Shown piece after piece: positions 48,301 to 59,109 of a DNA stretch of 64,000 nt; within the stretch, counting starts at the first letter, position 1, and each line of letters opens with the position of its first letter. The notes beneath the pieces are model-generated. The model saw only the letters and a program-made list of their open reading frames with translations, searched no databases and had not been told where the DNA came from. The translations under genes and the position numbers were made by a program. This DNA comes from Nyssa sinensis (lineage: Eukaryota; Streptophyta; Magnoliopsida; Cornales; Nyssaceae): the NCBI GenBank assembly GCA_008638375.1, contig CM018052.1, positions 14,970,450-15,034,449 of the forward strand. Direction: 5' to 3'.

Positions 48301-49616
48301 AAATGCCAAATTATGTTAAATATCCTGAATTTGATAGTTACAAGTATTTGAAGTCCTATTGTAGAAATTATACATTTCATGTTTTAAATATTCATGAAAG
48401 TATCTATTGAAGAAGTTATGTGATAAATGTTTTACAAGATAAACGGTACTAAAGTACCACCCCCTATGAAGGTTGAAATCCTTCGGGATTCAACAGTAAA
48501 TGCCCGGTAGTAGGATCTAATCCCCCAGGCAAATGAGATCGGCAGTATTGGCAGTAAAATGGGAGTCTGGTTCGAAACAGATTCCACCTAATTAAAGAGA
48601 AAAGATGACAAATGATTTTGGAAATGAAAGCAGGTTTTACCCTCATTTTCAAATACATATTTATGTGATTTAAATTTTATATACTTTATCTGATGAAGTA
48701 CGAGTTTTGCTTGGATACCTTAAATATTTCCAAGTTATTTGAAATGCATATGCTTTGAGTTATATACTCTATTTGACGACGTACGAGTTTAGCTTGAATA
48801 CTTTAAATGTTTCAAAGCTATCTATTTTATGAAATGCATATGTTTTGAGTTATACACTCTATTTGACGAAGTACGAGTTTAGCTTGAATACTTTAAATAT
48901 TTCAAAGCTATCTGTCATGAAATGCATATGTTTCGAGTTATATACTCCATTTGACAAAAGTATAAGTATAGCTTGAATACTTAAAATGTTTCAAAGCTAT
49001 CTGTTTTAAGAATGCATGTACTCTGTATTCTAAATTGTATAAGCAATTGGCAGTGAATGTTTTACAACTCTTATGTACTAAAAACCACTGCTAATTGAAA
49101 ACCCCATGACGAATACTGGAATTGCTCACAAGCTTAGATTAGCTTACCCGGACCTTGTTCGGACCCCCCTTTCAGGTAATGCAGCAGACAGGGTCTTAAG
49201 GACAACGATGATGAGTCTAGCTATTTTTTTTTAGAAGGATATGTTTAAGTAGTTTTCTTTGAAGAACCTATGAACACTAGTAGTACGTTTTGTATTAATA
49301 GACAAAGTAAGAATATGTAATAAGCCCTCAGGGCAACTAAATATGTATTGTATCGATGTATGAAGTCTTTAAGTTCTCTTTATACTCTGAATGTGTAACC
49401 ATGTATGCTATGTATGGAACAGCAGTATCGGACGGATGTGCATAATTTAAAAAAAAAATGAGAAAAGAAAAGAAAAAGTTTTTCACGCTTCCGCAATCAT
49501 GTGTAGCACATCTATTCGATACCGCTGTAGATGTGAGCCTTGTCTCGGGGCCTTCGGGTCTCGGGGCGGCGGTCGCTATCCGGTAATCTGCAGAGGGTGG
49601 GTTTCGGGTCGTGACA
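45334..49616 (+). mobile_element. Solo LTR D (~4.3 kb) inside RT of G2
   Basis: Starts TGTAATATCTCGACC and ends GGGTTTCGGGTCGTGACA. Target duplication CAAGT at 45329-45333 and 49617-49621; removing it rejoins the RT frame. It shares structure with solo LTR E (inverted): ends, TATA region (CCTTTATAAGAC near 45810), the repeated LTR module (47060-47560), and a ~94-codon frame (47786-48070). No internal retrotransposon genes or second LTR. Confidence 0.9.
47786..48070 (+). pseudogene. Broken copy of the LTR-borne 94-codon ORF (in D)
   Basis: Starts MNQEREVPPMMTRAQIANDP and matches the intact frame at 51478-51762. One base is deleted after codon 43 (run of A in GCAAAACAAATG) and one in-frame TAG (from CGG) follows, after KIKK. 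With these two lesions ignored the remainder matches well: TNEV, PFIYKTITKEQL, KEAKGKA. About 26 codons differ synonymously and about 26 change the residue; see findings. Confidence 0.7.
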
Positions 49617-50164
49617 CAAGTGTTGGAGGTGGTTCCCCTTTTGTAAGCTTTTGACCAGCATGTCGTTAATATAGACTTCCATGGTGCTGCCGAGCAGAGG
49701 GCTGAACATCTTATTAATGAGACATTGATATGTGGCCCCAACATTCTTTAGACCGAATGGTATTACTCTATAGCAATAAAGTCCTCGTTTGGTTATGAAT
49801 GTTGTTTTCTCCTGATCTGGAGGGTACATATGGATTTGGTTATATCCTGAATAGGCATCCATGAAGCTCATAAGTTCGTGCCCTGCAGTAGTATCGACTA
49901 GCTGATCTATCCTCGGCAGAGGGAAGCTATCCTTGGGACAAGCTTTGTTGAGGTCTGTGTAGTCAACGCAGACTCTCCACTTGTCATTTTTCTTCTTGAC
50001 CAGAACGGTATTGGCCAACCAGTCAGGGTAGAATACCTCTCGTATCATCTTGGCCTCAAGCAGCCTTTGGACCTCCTCATTGATGACCCGGTGCCGTTCT
50101 GGAGTGAGTGGTCTCCTTTTCTATCTCACTGACAAGTGGTTTGGATCCACCATCAGTTTATGGG
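49617..50164 (-). pseudogene. Reverse transcriptase core of G2
   Basis: Read from 50164: MIREVFYPDWLANTVLVKKK, DYTDLNKACPKDSFP, FMDAYSGYNQIHMYPPD, TFITKRGLYCYRVIPFGLKNVGATYQ, and VYINDMLVKS. The catalytic YxDD box here reads YIND: the first Asp of the pair is Asn (codon AAC for GAC/GAT), which should abolish polymerase activity. G1 has YIDD at the same place. Flanked on both sides by solo LTRs D and E. Confidence 0.92.
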
Positions 50165-51477
50165 TGTCACGACCCGAAACCCACCCTAAGCGGATTACCG
50201 GATCGCGATCGCCGCCTCGAGACCCGAGGGCCCCGAGACAAGGCTCGCATATGCAGCGGTATCGAATAAATGTGCAACATACGTTTTGCGGAAGCGTGAA
50301 AAACTTTTTCTTTTCTTTTATCATTTTTAAATTATGCACATCCGTTCGGTACTGCCGCTCCATACATAGCATACATGGTTACACATTCAGAGTATAACTA
50401 AAAACTTAAAGACTTCATACATTCATACCATACATAACCGATTTGCCCAGAGGGCTTATTACATTACCTTACTATGTCTACTAATATAAAAGTACTATTA
50501 GAGTTTACAGACTTATCAAAAGAGACTAATTAACCATGTCCTCCCAAAATTAGCAGACTTGTCATCATCGTCCTTAAATCCAAACTGCTGCTAATTACCT
50601 GAAAGGGGGGGGTCCGAACAAAGTCCGGGTAAGCTAATCTAAGCTTGTGAGCAATTCCAGTATTCGTCATGGTGTTTTTCAATTGGCAGTGGTTTAGTAC
50701 ATAAGAGTTCGTAAAATAGTCACCGCCAATTGTTCATATAATTGAATACAAGATATATGCATTCCTTAAAACATGTAGCTGTGAAATATTTAAAACATTC
50801 AAGCTAAACTTATACATGTGAACTTTAAAACATATAACATATCATGTATTTCTTAAATAGAGTATATAAAACTCATCATATGCATAATGAAAATGAGAGT
50901 AAAAACTTGCTTCCACTTTCAAATCATTTGTCGTCTTATCACTTCCATTAGTGGAATCCGTTTCGAACCGGAGTCCCATATTACTTATCTATGGAGATAT
51001 CTCATCTGCCTGAGGGATTAGATCCTGCTACCGGGCATTTTACAGGGCAATTGAGTTCCGTAAAACCCAAAATCCTGCCTATTTTACAGGGCAACTGAAA
51101 ACTCAGAATCCTGTCTAAGTGCTTATGCACCATTTATCTTGTAAAACATTTATCATGTGACTTGTCTTATAGATGCTTTTCATAATTTCGTAATAAACAT
51201 TCGTATACTTGAAATAAACAAATTCAGAATATTTAACAATAATTGCATTTTAACTAGACATGCTAAAAAGTATTTGAAGGAAAAACTGTTGCAGAAACCA
51301 ATCACTAAGCATGTCACAATGAATTTCTAAAACAGAACAATTAAAAACTGAATCATGTAAATACTGAATTTGAAACTTCAAATACTTCATATCTTATACT
51401 TAAAACTCTTTTTAAATCATGGAGTTAAATCTCCAATTCAAATACAGGGTTACTCACCTTGTACTTTTAGTCTTGTT

Positions 51478-51762
51478 CTATTTGGGTGCTTTGCCCCTGG
51501 CTTCCTTTAGCCTTTGAAGCCATTGCTGCAATGTTTCCGTATCTTCCCGTTTCTTAAGCTGTTTAGCTGCTAATTGCTCCTTTGTTATTGTCTTGTAAAT
51601 AAAGGGGCTTACGCAGCATACTTCATTTGTTTTAGAAATTCGGATACGATTTTGAATCAGCTGAAGTTGTCTTTCTAGCTGTTCCCGGAAAGCTTGCTGT
51701 CTTGGGTCACTTGCCAATTGGGCCCTTGTCTTCATAGGAGTGACTTCCTTTTCTTGGCTCAT
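51478..51762 (-). CDS. Intact 94-residue ORF carried in solo LTR E
   Basis: Starts MSQEKEVTPMKTRAQLASDP, continues with a strongly charged, helix-favouring middle (REQLERQLQLIQNRIRIS), a short hydrophobic block SPFIYKTITKEQL and a charged C-terminus (LQQWLQRLKEARGKAPK). No signal peptide, membrane segment or catalytic motif is visible; coiled-coil-like. It lies about 2.4 kb from the LTR start, in what should be the transcribed part downstream of the TATA box. The homologous frame in D is broken, but differences between the two are biased to synonymous sites. I do not recognise the family. Either a genuine LTR-encoded protein or a captured fragment of gag. Confidence 0.6.
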   Translation of the reverse strand: MSQEKEVTPMKTRAQLASDPRQQAFREQLERQLQLIQNRIRISKTNEVCCVSPFIYKTITKEQLAAKQLKKREDTETLQQWLQRLKEARGKAPK

Positions 51763-52781
51763 TTTGTGTTTAATTAATTATCTGTTTAAAACACAATTTA
51801 TCATGTCAAGAAAAATAGATTTCTACAATCATACTCTTCTGGGAGTTCCATTAACTTTTAATTTAAAGTTATTTACTTAACATGTTTACGTGTCGTGTCT
51901 TATCGTATTTCATTTCTCGTATTTGCCTCAGTTTAGTCCTTTGGCAACAATTCAGTTCATAGTCATCTAACAGATGTTATTCATCAAATTTTATGTCTTT
52001 TTATTTTAGACATTTCTTTAGGTAATAGACTCTACCATTGAGTCCGAAGTGTTTAAGAAAGTCGGTTTAGACCTTTTCTGATTTCATTTTGGCTTCAGGG
52101 GTACCAGGGGTATTTTTGTCATTTTACCCTCCTTACGTGTCTTTATTTTTCGGGACCCCGTCTCATGTCGTGGACCTCACCATTGGACTCAGAAGGTCCA
52201 AAATAGTAAGAATACATTAATAATTTGTCAATTTTGGTCAAGGGGTATTTTGGTAATTTACCCCTTACGTGACTTTATTTTTCGGGCTCCGTCTCATAAA
52301 ACGGACCCTACCATTAGTCTCAGAATATCCGAAATAGTAAGGATACACTATTCATTTATTAAATTTGGACTTTGTTTGACTTGTTTATGGGGCAAGGGCA
52401 TTTTGGTCATTTTGACATTTTCTAGGGGTCTTAAATTTTTCGGGACCTCATCTCATGTTGTGGACCTCACCAATGGGCTTAGGGGGTCCAAGATAGTAAG
52501 GTTACATATATAACTTGTAATTTTTGGACAACGGGCCATTTCGGAGTAATTAATTTAATTAATCAAATTTAATTAAATTAATTATAACATGTAATATATA
52601 TATTATTAATGGGGAAAAGAGAATAGGTTGAATAGGATGGCACGCTGGCCAGCGTGCCATCTCCCTCCCCATACATCACAGGATCGAGTCCCACCAGGTG
52701 CGGCTGCACCTTTTTTATTTCCGTAATATATACATTATAATATATATATATCGTGTTTATAAATGGACACATGTGAGCGCG

Positions 52782-52835
52782 TGGCCGAGTGGAAAGGAGG
52801 AGACTTCCCACGCGCGAGGGTTAGGGATCGAAACC
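52782..52835 (+). other. tRNA-gene-like sequence (A and B box-like) in solo LTR E
   Basis: TGGCCGAGTGG (52782-52792) is an exact A-box of the tRNA-Ser/Leu type, and GGATCGAAACC (52825-52835) is a B-box with two mismatches. Spacing of about 33 bp is right for RNA polymerase III. I could not fold a convincing cloverleaf, so this may be a tRNA-derived SINE head or decayed tRNA copy. Confidence 0.35.
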
Positions 52836-54230
52836 CCTTAGCCACGATTTGCTTCCTTTCTCTTATTTTTTTACAACACGGTTTATATATAACCGTATAC
52901 GCCCCTAAACGGCGCCGTTCCAATAACTCGGTGGCAAGCCCCAAGGCTGCCACCTGTCCCGAGTCCACCCACTGTTTTAAACAGTGCACGAGTCGACTCG
53001 GTCGTCTTCCCCGAGCGACCGACTGAAAACCCTAATTCCCGATTTCCTTTTTCTCCTATTTCGTGACGTTTTACTCTTCCAAGCTCGACTGTTTTTGTCC
53101 CAATTTATCCTTAAGGTTCATACAAATCGATTGGCATTGATTTTGAGCTTTAAAACTCCTTCACATGTTCGGTTTTGGACTTGATAGCTGAACCTGTAAT
53201 AGCCTCGGTTCATACTCGTTTCTTGACCATTTGTTATGAGGTTTGGCTTGTTGTGATCCCCTCTTCATGGAGATCAAGTTTTCATTTAAATAAACGGCTT
53301 AAATCATGCGTTTAGAGGTTTGGGGTGTAGACCCGAAACCTGCAACTTGACATTTGAGGGCCTTTGTTCATGCTTTTTGGTCGCGGTCACACGTTTTTAA
53401 CATGTTTATGTGGTCTAAAATAGGTCCCTATACACCAAACCAAGTTTGGTTTCCCTTCGATCAGACCTGCTTGAGCAAGGTCCATCCATGGCCGTGGCTT
53501 ATGGGTCATGCAATCTTAGGTGTTTTTAAGCTATATTTTCATGCTTGTTAAGGTTTAGACTTGTTCTAAACATCATATATACAAAATGGAAGCTTTAAAT
53601 CAGTTCATATGTAGAGAAATTCTAGAGAGGGAATTTTGACAGTTTTGAACACTCTCACCTTTTTGGTTGATTTTCCTCCTCTTTCTTGCCTTAATCCTTC
53701 TTCTCTTCTCTTCAGTTATTGTTCTTTTGGTTTCTTTAGCAAGAAGAAAGCATGATTTACATGCTTAGCCTTTATAGAGAAGTGACCGACTCTTCTCACT
53801 CCTCCCATCTCTCTCTCTCTCTACAGCTATCTTTCTCTCTCTCTACATTCTGAATTCTAGCCCTACATAGACTTCCCATCTCATAATTTCAGCCTTCTCT
53901 CTTTCCTACTTTGCATTAATTTCCCATAGATATTTATACATATTATATACATATATATACATATACACATACATATACAAGACACACACACACACACATT
54001 CACATTGTTCACCTCTTCACTTTTCATCTTTTTCATATTTCATTTATTTAATACATATATATATATATATATTCATTTACATACATTAAATTAATCCATA
54101 TATATATATATATATATATCAAGTCTTATAATTAATTAATTAATGTAATAATCAATTAATTATATATATATGATTTTTTTCCCTCGTAGTACGTGTCATG
54201 TGACCCGGTATCCCGGGTCGGGATATTACA

Positions 54231-54509
54231 ATGGGTGGTGAGACTTGGGTCTATTCCCTCTATATCCTTTGTTTCCCAAGCAAACACGAAAAGGTTATTT
54301 TTCAGGAACTTGATTATTTCATCCTGCTCGGTAGATGTTAGGTCTGGACCGATCTGTAGATATCGTCCTAGCAATTTTAAGCTGACTAATACTTTGATGG
54401 GTTCCCCTATGGGCTTGGCCCTGCTGTCCCTTCCTCTAGGGCTTAATGGCTCGTTGATTCTGGAACAGTAATCTTCTGCCTCGTGAAGGTGGGAATGGAT
54501 TGGGTCCAC
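54231..54509 (-). pseudogene. RT N-terminal part of G2
   Basis: Reads KLLGRYLQIGPDLTSTEQDEIIKFLKNNLFVFAWETKDIEGIDPS, the entry to the RT domain (the VFAW.xxDMxGIDP motif of plant gypsy elements). Solo LTR E cuts it at 54231. Confidence 0.85.
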
Positions 54510-54533
54510 ACACTCACGGGCATGCTGTAATTG

Positions 54534-54923
54534 CTATTTGGGAGCCTTCTCTTTGAGGGCGAGAGCATGACACTCCTTGGAGGTCAGTTGGCACCCTCTG
54601 ATAGAATAGACAGCTTGATTGTGGACGTACTTTAGGCACTGGTAGAGGGTTGAAGTGACTGCTCCCATCTGGTGCAGCCATAGTCTCCCAATTATGACAT
54701 TGTAAGGAGAATTGGTGTTCAGGACCATGTACTCTATCATAGTGGTCTTTTGTCCGTCTCTCTCTTCTGCTGTAGTGGGGAGGTCAATCCTTCCTAGAGG
54801 AGTGTTGAGATTCCCATCAAATCCTGCTATGATCACGGCTGTGGGTTTGACGTCACTGGGATTAAGCTTCATCAGTTTGAGGGGCTCATAGAATAAAACG
54901 TTTGCAGAGCTCCCAATGTCCAC
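54534..54923 (-). pseudogene. Protease domain of G2
   Basis: Aspartic protease with DIGSSANVLFYEPL (the usual Thr of DTG is Ile here, which would be expected to harm activity) and the end NVIIGRLWLH. A linker with ECHALALKEKAPK follows toward RT. Confidence 0.85.
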
Positions 54924-55039
54924 TAGAACTCTTCGGATCTCGAAGTTAGCAATTTTGAGAGAGATGACGAGGGCATCACTGTGAGGACAGTGTACCCCAG
55001 CAAGATCTTACTCCGTGAAGTGGACTTCAGGTACTGGTT

Positions 55040-56850
55040 TCATCCTCTTCTCGATATGGGAGATTGGTAGGATGGTAGGAGCAACTCTGGCCTCTCGAAC
55101 ATACCGTTTTCATGCTCTGTTAGAGGTCTCTGTCGTCGGGATGTCGGGATGTCAGCATGGAGGACAAAGATAACCTTATTATTCTGTCGATGAGGTTCGT
55201 TTTGTCCTCGTTCCTGTCTCTGTTCAGGCTTTTGGTCGGGTCTCCCCAGTTGGGGCCTTTCATTGCTAGGGTTCTGCCCTCTGTCTTGTCTGATGTATTC
55301 CAGCAAACGATCCCTCCTTATGAGATGCTCAATTTCGTGTCTGAGGGCCTGGCATGTATTAGTCGTGTGCCCACGATCTTTGTAGAAGTCACAGTATTTG
55401 GTCTGATCTCGGAGGTTTGGATCCCCTCTCAGAGGTTCTGGCCACCTCAGATTCTCCCGAGATCGGACCTGCCGAAGTATTTGATTCGGAGAGGTGTTCA
55501 AAGGAATGAAGCTGGCGAATCCCCTAGGGGCAGCATTGAGCGGGGTTCTGGGCACCCCCTTCTTTTCGAGGCTTTTGTCCTTTTTCCTAGCTATATTTGA
55601 CTCCTTCCTTTGGTCTTCCTTTTTCTAGCCGTCTTTCTTTGTGTCATCCTTCTGGGTTTGCTCTTTAATTTTTTGGGAGGTACTCTTTGCTTCCTCCAAG
55701 TTGATGTATTTCCTAGCTCGGTCCATGAGAGACACCATGTCAGTAGGGGGACTTTTCGTCAAGAAATCCCTGAAGCCTCCCTGAGCAAGGCCAGCGGTCA
55801 GAGCGGCTACTAGGAAGCCCGGACTACAATCTGTGACTTCAATCAGTTCAGCATTGAAGCGCACAATGTAAGCTCTAAAGGTCTCCTCCTTGGTTTGCTT
55901 GATGTTCAACAAGAACTCAGGTCCCTTCCTCAGCCTTCTACTAGCCATGAATTTGTCCATACATCGCCTACCGAGCTCATAAAAGCTGGTGGTTGAGTTC
56001 AGTGGGAGGTGGTGAAACCACTTTAGAGCCGTTCCCTTCAAGCTGGTAATTAAGGTACGGCACATGAAGGCATACGGGGTGAACTTTGGTACAACAAACT
56101 TTCTCGGTCTCTCTTCTGACATAATGGAAGGAATGAATGGTGTGGCGAGCCTCCCGACAACCTAGCCAGCTCGTCCTGCTCTAGGGGATCTTGAGCACCT
56201 CTCATAACAACAGTTCGGTCCATGGATTCTGCCACCTCTTCAGCTCTGCATGGGTCCCTAGGCGAGACTCCTAGAAAGTTTTGCCTTGCGGCTTTGGCCC
56301 CAATGTGAACAGGATAGGCATGCCCCTCGGATGGAAGAGGGTTCTGGTGCTCTTGAGTCGAGAAAGCTGGAACCGCTTGAGGTTGAGCCTTCGGAGGTGC
56401 TGGATTTTCTCGTCAAGCCCCAAAAATTGGAGCCCTGGTGGTGCTCCGATAATGGACATCTGAAACAAAGGCTGGCGTTCCCCAGCCTGCGGCCGCTGAC
56501 GGCTGAGGATCTCTGCTGGTGTGAGTAGCTCCTTGGGGGTGTACAGGCCTTTGGTTGGGAGCCTCTTCATGGGGCCCTTCTTCCGTAGTGATAATAAGGG
56601 GGTTGAGTCCCCTGAATAACAATGTTAATCGACGGATTTGGAGGGTTTGTCCTCTGATTTTGCGTAAGCATTGCCAAAGTTCTAGACATGGCTAGAAGCT
56701 GTTCTTGTATGAGCTGGTTATGTCGCTTGACTGACTTAAGCTCCCGCCGTATGGGATCAATTGTCTACCCCCTTCCTCTTCCGGAAAGCAGTCGACGTTG
56801 AGGGATTTGTGGGTTTTGAGCGTCATTCCTTGGTCAGAGATTGGGTGCCA
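55040..56850 (-). pseudogene. gag: gag of G2, decayed, with internal deletion
   Basis: From the primer side: MAPNL then a TGA; a degenerate N-terminal part in shifting frames; the gag core RPRKFVVPKFTPY-AFMCRTLITSLKGTALKWFHHLPLNS, where the 24 residues present in G1 between FTPY and AFLCQ are missing (72 nt, in frame); TDCSPGFLVAALTAGLAQGGFRDF; and a zinc-knuckle-like KYCDFYKDRGHTTNTC near 55390. A stop after KKDG at 55625 and others earlier break the frame. Confidence 0.85.
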
Positions 56851-56917
56851 TGATTCTCCAGTAAGAAGGAGAATAAGTTTATTAGTGAGTAGAGCACTTG
56901 GAGATTATTGTCGTTTC

Positions 56918-56935
56918 GCACAAACGACGCCAAAC
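56918..56935 (-). promoter_or_regulatory. Primer-binding site of G2
   Basis: Directly inside the 5' LTR the minus strand reads GTTTGGCGTCGTTTGTGC, a TTGGCGCCGTYTGTG-like site. Confidence 0.7.
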
Positions 56936-57525
56936 TGATACTGCACTTTTTGTCTATAGTCGACTTTGACCTTCTGTAACCTGAAGAACACTCAAAAAGA
57001 TGATCAGAGGACCACCGGATTGGCTCCGGCGGTAGCCACTCCGATGCTTAAGTCAATAAACTGAATTGAAAAGGTTGTAATGTAAGCCAAAGAATGAGCA
57101 TGAAAATAAAGCGTACCTCTAGGGTTTAATATATAGATGGTGGCTTTCCTAACTTGATTAGGATTTGGAGCCATGAAAGTAGGGATTTGATCATCGGAGA
57201 TAGTAATTTCCATGTTGGACTTTGTATCGAAATATAGATAACCATGTGTGGTAGTTTCCTTGTAGAAGATTGTTTCCTTATTCTCTGCTCGGCAGATACT
57301 AAGGCGGTGATGAGCTCTAGATAGCGGAGAGTGCTCTGGAGGTCTGTGCTCGGACATATAAGCTTTCGTGAGAATGTAGTTCTGCTTTGTGGGCGTCAGC
57401 TTGGCCCCTTTAAGTTTTGTAGGTCTGCTCTGAATGCTCGGAACGCTCTGGATGTCCGAGCCTTTAATTGATTTATTGGACATATGTGTCGCCTGAGGGT
57501 TGGTCTGTCGTTTTGTGGTATATCA
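56936..57525 (-). repeat. 5' LTR of G2
   Basis: 590 bp, same length as the 3' LTR, 34 substitutions, no length difference. At 1.3e-8 substitutions per site per year (a rice-based rate) this is about 2 million years; the rate for this plant is unknown. Confidence 0.93.
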
Positions 57526-57640
57526 ATATATATATATATATATATATATTGTATTTGTATTTTAATTATAATAGAATATTATTAGAAAATTAGATTTCAA
57601 CTGTTTTTTTTTCTATTCATGTTTATTTATATATGGTTAG
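57526..57640. repeat. Duplicated segment, copy 1 (right part)
   Basis: Resumes after the gypsy insertion and aligns to 58982-59070 (TGTATTTTAATTATAATAGA, TTAGATTTCAA, TTTTTATTCATGTT). Confidence 0.7.
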
Positions 57641-57774
57641 GAAGAACGGATACAACTATGAGATACAGAAACAACACAAACACACCAAAACATTATTTCT
57701 TAAAAAAGAAAAACACGGACATGTTGAGGAATGTTGAATATATATATATATATATATATTTAATACAAAAAAGT

Positions 57775-58098
57775 TCAATTGTTAATTTTTATCTTAACAT
57801 CGTTAAAAAATATTATTCATTAGATCAAAATAACATTCAAGATACATTTTAAAAGATACTAAATAATAAATATAATAAATTTTTTAATCCAAAAAAATAT
57901 AACATTTTTTATTTATCTAAAATACCTAAAAAATAAATTTTTACTTTATACAATGTTATGATTTTTTGGGATTTAATATTTTATTTTATATATTTTATAT
58001 ATATATTTTTTAAAATATATAAAAAATATATATTGAATGCCATTTTAGTATAATTAGTAGTATTTTTTAATGATGTTAAGATAGAAATTAATAATTAG
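57775..58098. repeat. MITE-like inverted repeat
   Basis: About 65 bp at 57775-57840 (TCAATTGTTAATTTTTATCT and on to ATAACATTC) are complementary, with some mismatches, to 58035-58098 (GAATGCCATTTTAGTATAAT to TTAATAATTAG). The whole unit is about 320 bp, AT-rich, with no coding capacity. No certain target duplication. Confidence 0.6.
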
Positions 58099-59065
58099 AT
58101 TTTTTTATATTAAAAATTTATTTTTTAAATTTTTAAATAAAAATATATCATAAATTTTTTGAATTAAAAATTTTATTTCAAAATTATTTTAATATTTTTT
58201 TTAAAAACATAAAGAAGGACACGGCAAAGGTTCCGAGAAGGGAAGGAATTACAGCTTTATATGTTTGTATTTTTAAGCATTTCTACCCAGATATGTAGTG
58301 CTCGGACTGATTAATTGGAATTGACATTAAGTACTCAGCCAACCACTCCATCAAGTTGTACACTGACAACGTATAAAGAGAATCTTGAATAACGTCATAA
58401 ATGACCAAACACAAGAAAGACTCTCACTCTATCTGTTCCATTTTGACAAAAAAAATAAATGTTTTAATGGTATGTGTTTGTGTATTAAGCATCTCCACGT
58501 AGTACGAAACTGGGTGAGGTAGAGCAAGTGTCATTGAGAAGTAGAGAAAAATAGAGTGAAGTTTGAAAGGGTTTGAGCCCCAATGCACTGGCCCTCGGAG
58601 AAGTTCAGTAACTTCTCTCTTTCACATGAGATGATACTTTGTTTTTTATATACTACTTTAATTGCTTTGCTTTTACTCTACAGTACTGCTAAATTAAAAA
58701 AAAAAAAATCTTAAATTTACTTGTTCAATTCATTTTGACTCTTCAAATGGTGATTTAGTGATTATGACAAAAATTAATAATTTTTTTTTAACAGGGTTGG
58801 CTTTAAGAAATTTAAGGCCTAAACCATATTTTAAATAAGGTGCTTTTTATTTTAATATATAATTTCAATATTATTTATGGTCCAGCTTTAGTACAAGTTA
58901 TGGTCTTTTATTATATAAATATTGTGTGTCTCCCTTGATCCCGAGTGCCTTATTTTTCTAATAAAGTTTTATATATGTAGTAATATTTTTGTTGTGCATG
59001 TATTTTAATTACAATAGAATATTTTTAGACAGTTAGATTTCAATGGTTTTTATTTTTTATTCATG

Positions 59066-59100
<35 letters not shown>
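58085..59100. repeat. Duplicated segment, copy 2
   Basis: Second copy of 39185-40434 plus 57526-57640, without the ~330-bp extra stretch and without the gypsy element. The two copies lie in the same direction and, before the gypsy insertion, were about 1.8 kb apart. Confidence 0.8.
59071..59100. repeat. TA microsatellite
   Basis: About 15 copies of TA, at the corresponding place to the microsatellite hit by G2 or close to it. Confidence 0.85.
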
Positions 59101-59105
<5 letters not shown>

Positions 59106-59109
59106 ATGC

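Larger units (their letters stand above)
50165..54230 (-). mobile_element. Solo LTR E (~4.07 kb) inside RT of G2, inverted relative to D
   Basis: Plus strand starts TGTCACGACCCGAAACCCACC and ends GGGTCGGGATATTACA; target duplication ATGGG at 50160-50164 and 54231-54235. Same family as D, in the opposite direction. Contains the intact 94-codon ORF, four copies of the LTR module (52030-52510, inverted), a TATA region CTCTATAAAGGC near 53770, and a stretch with tRNA-gene-like promoter boxes (52782-52835) that D lacks. Confidence 0.9.
40435..57525 (-). mobile_element. Complete Ty3/gypsy retrotransposon, Tat-like, with two nested solo LTRs (element G2)
   Basis: Two 590-bp LTRs (40435-41024, 56936-57525) with target duplication ATATA at 40430-40434 and 57526-57530, inserted in an AT microsatellite. 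From the right: primer-binding site, gag, protease, RT, RNase H, a second RNase H, integrase, a minisatellite, an antisense ORF, polypurine tract. The second RNase H and the extra antisense ORF are features of the plant Tat lineage. Solo LTRs D and E split the RT region. Without them and their 5-bp duplications the element is about 8.73 kb. The LTRs differ at 34 of 590 sites (5.8%), mostly transitions. Stops and a changed RT active site make it defective. Confidence 0.95.
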
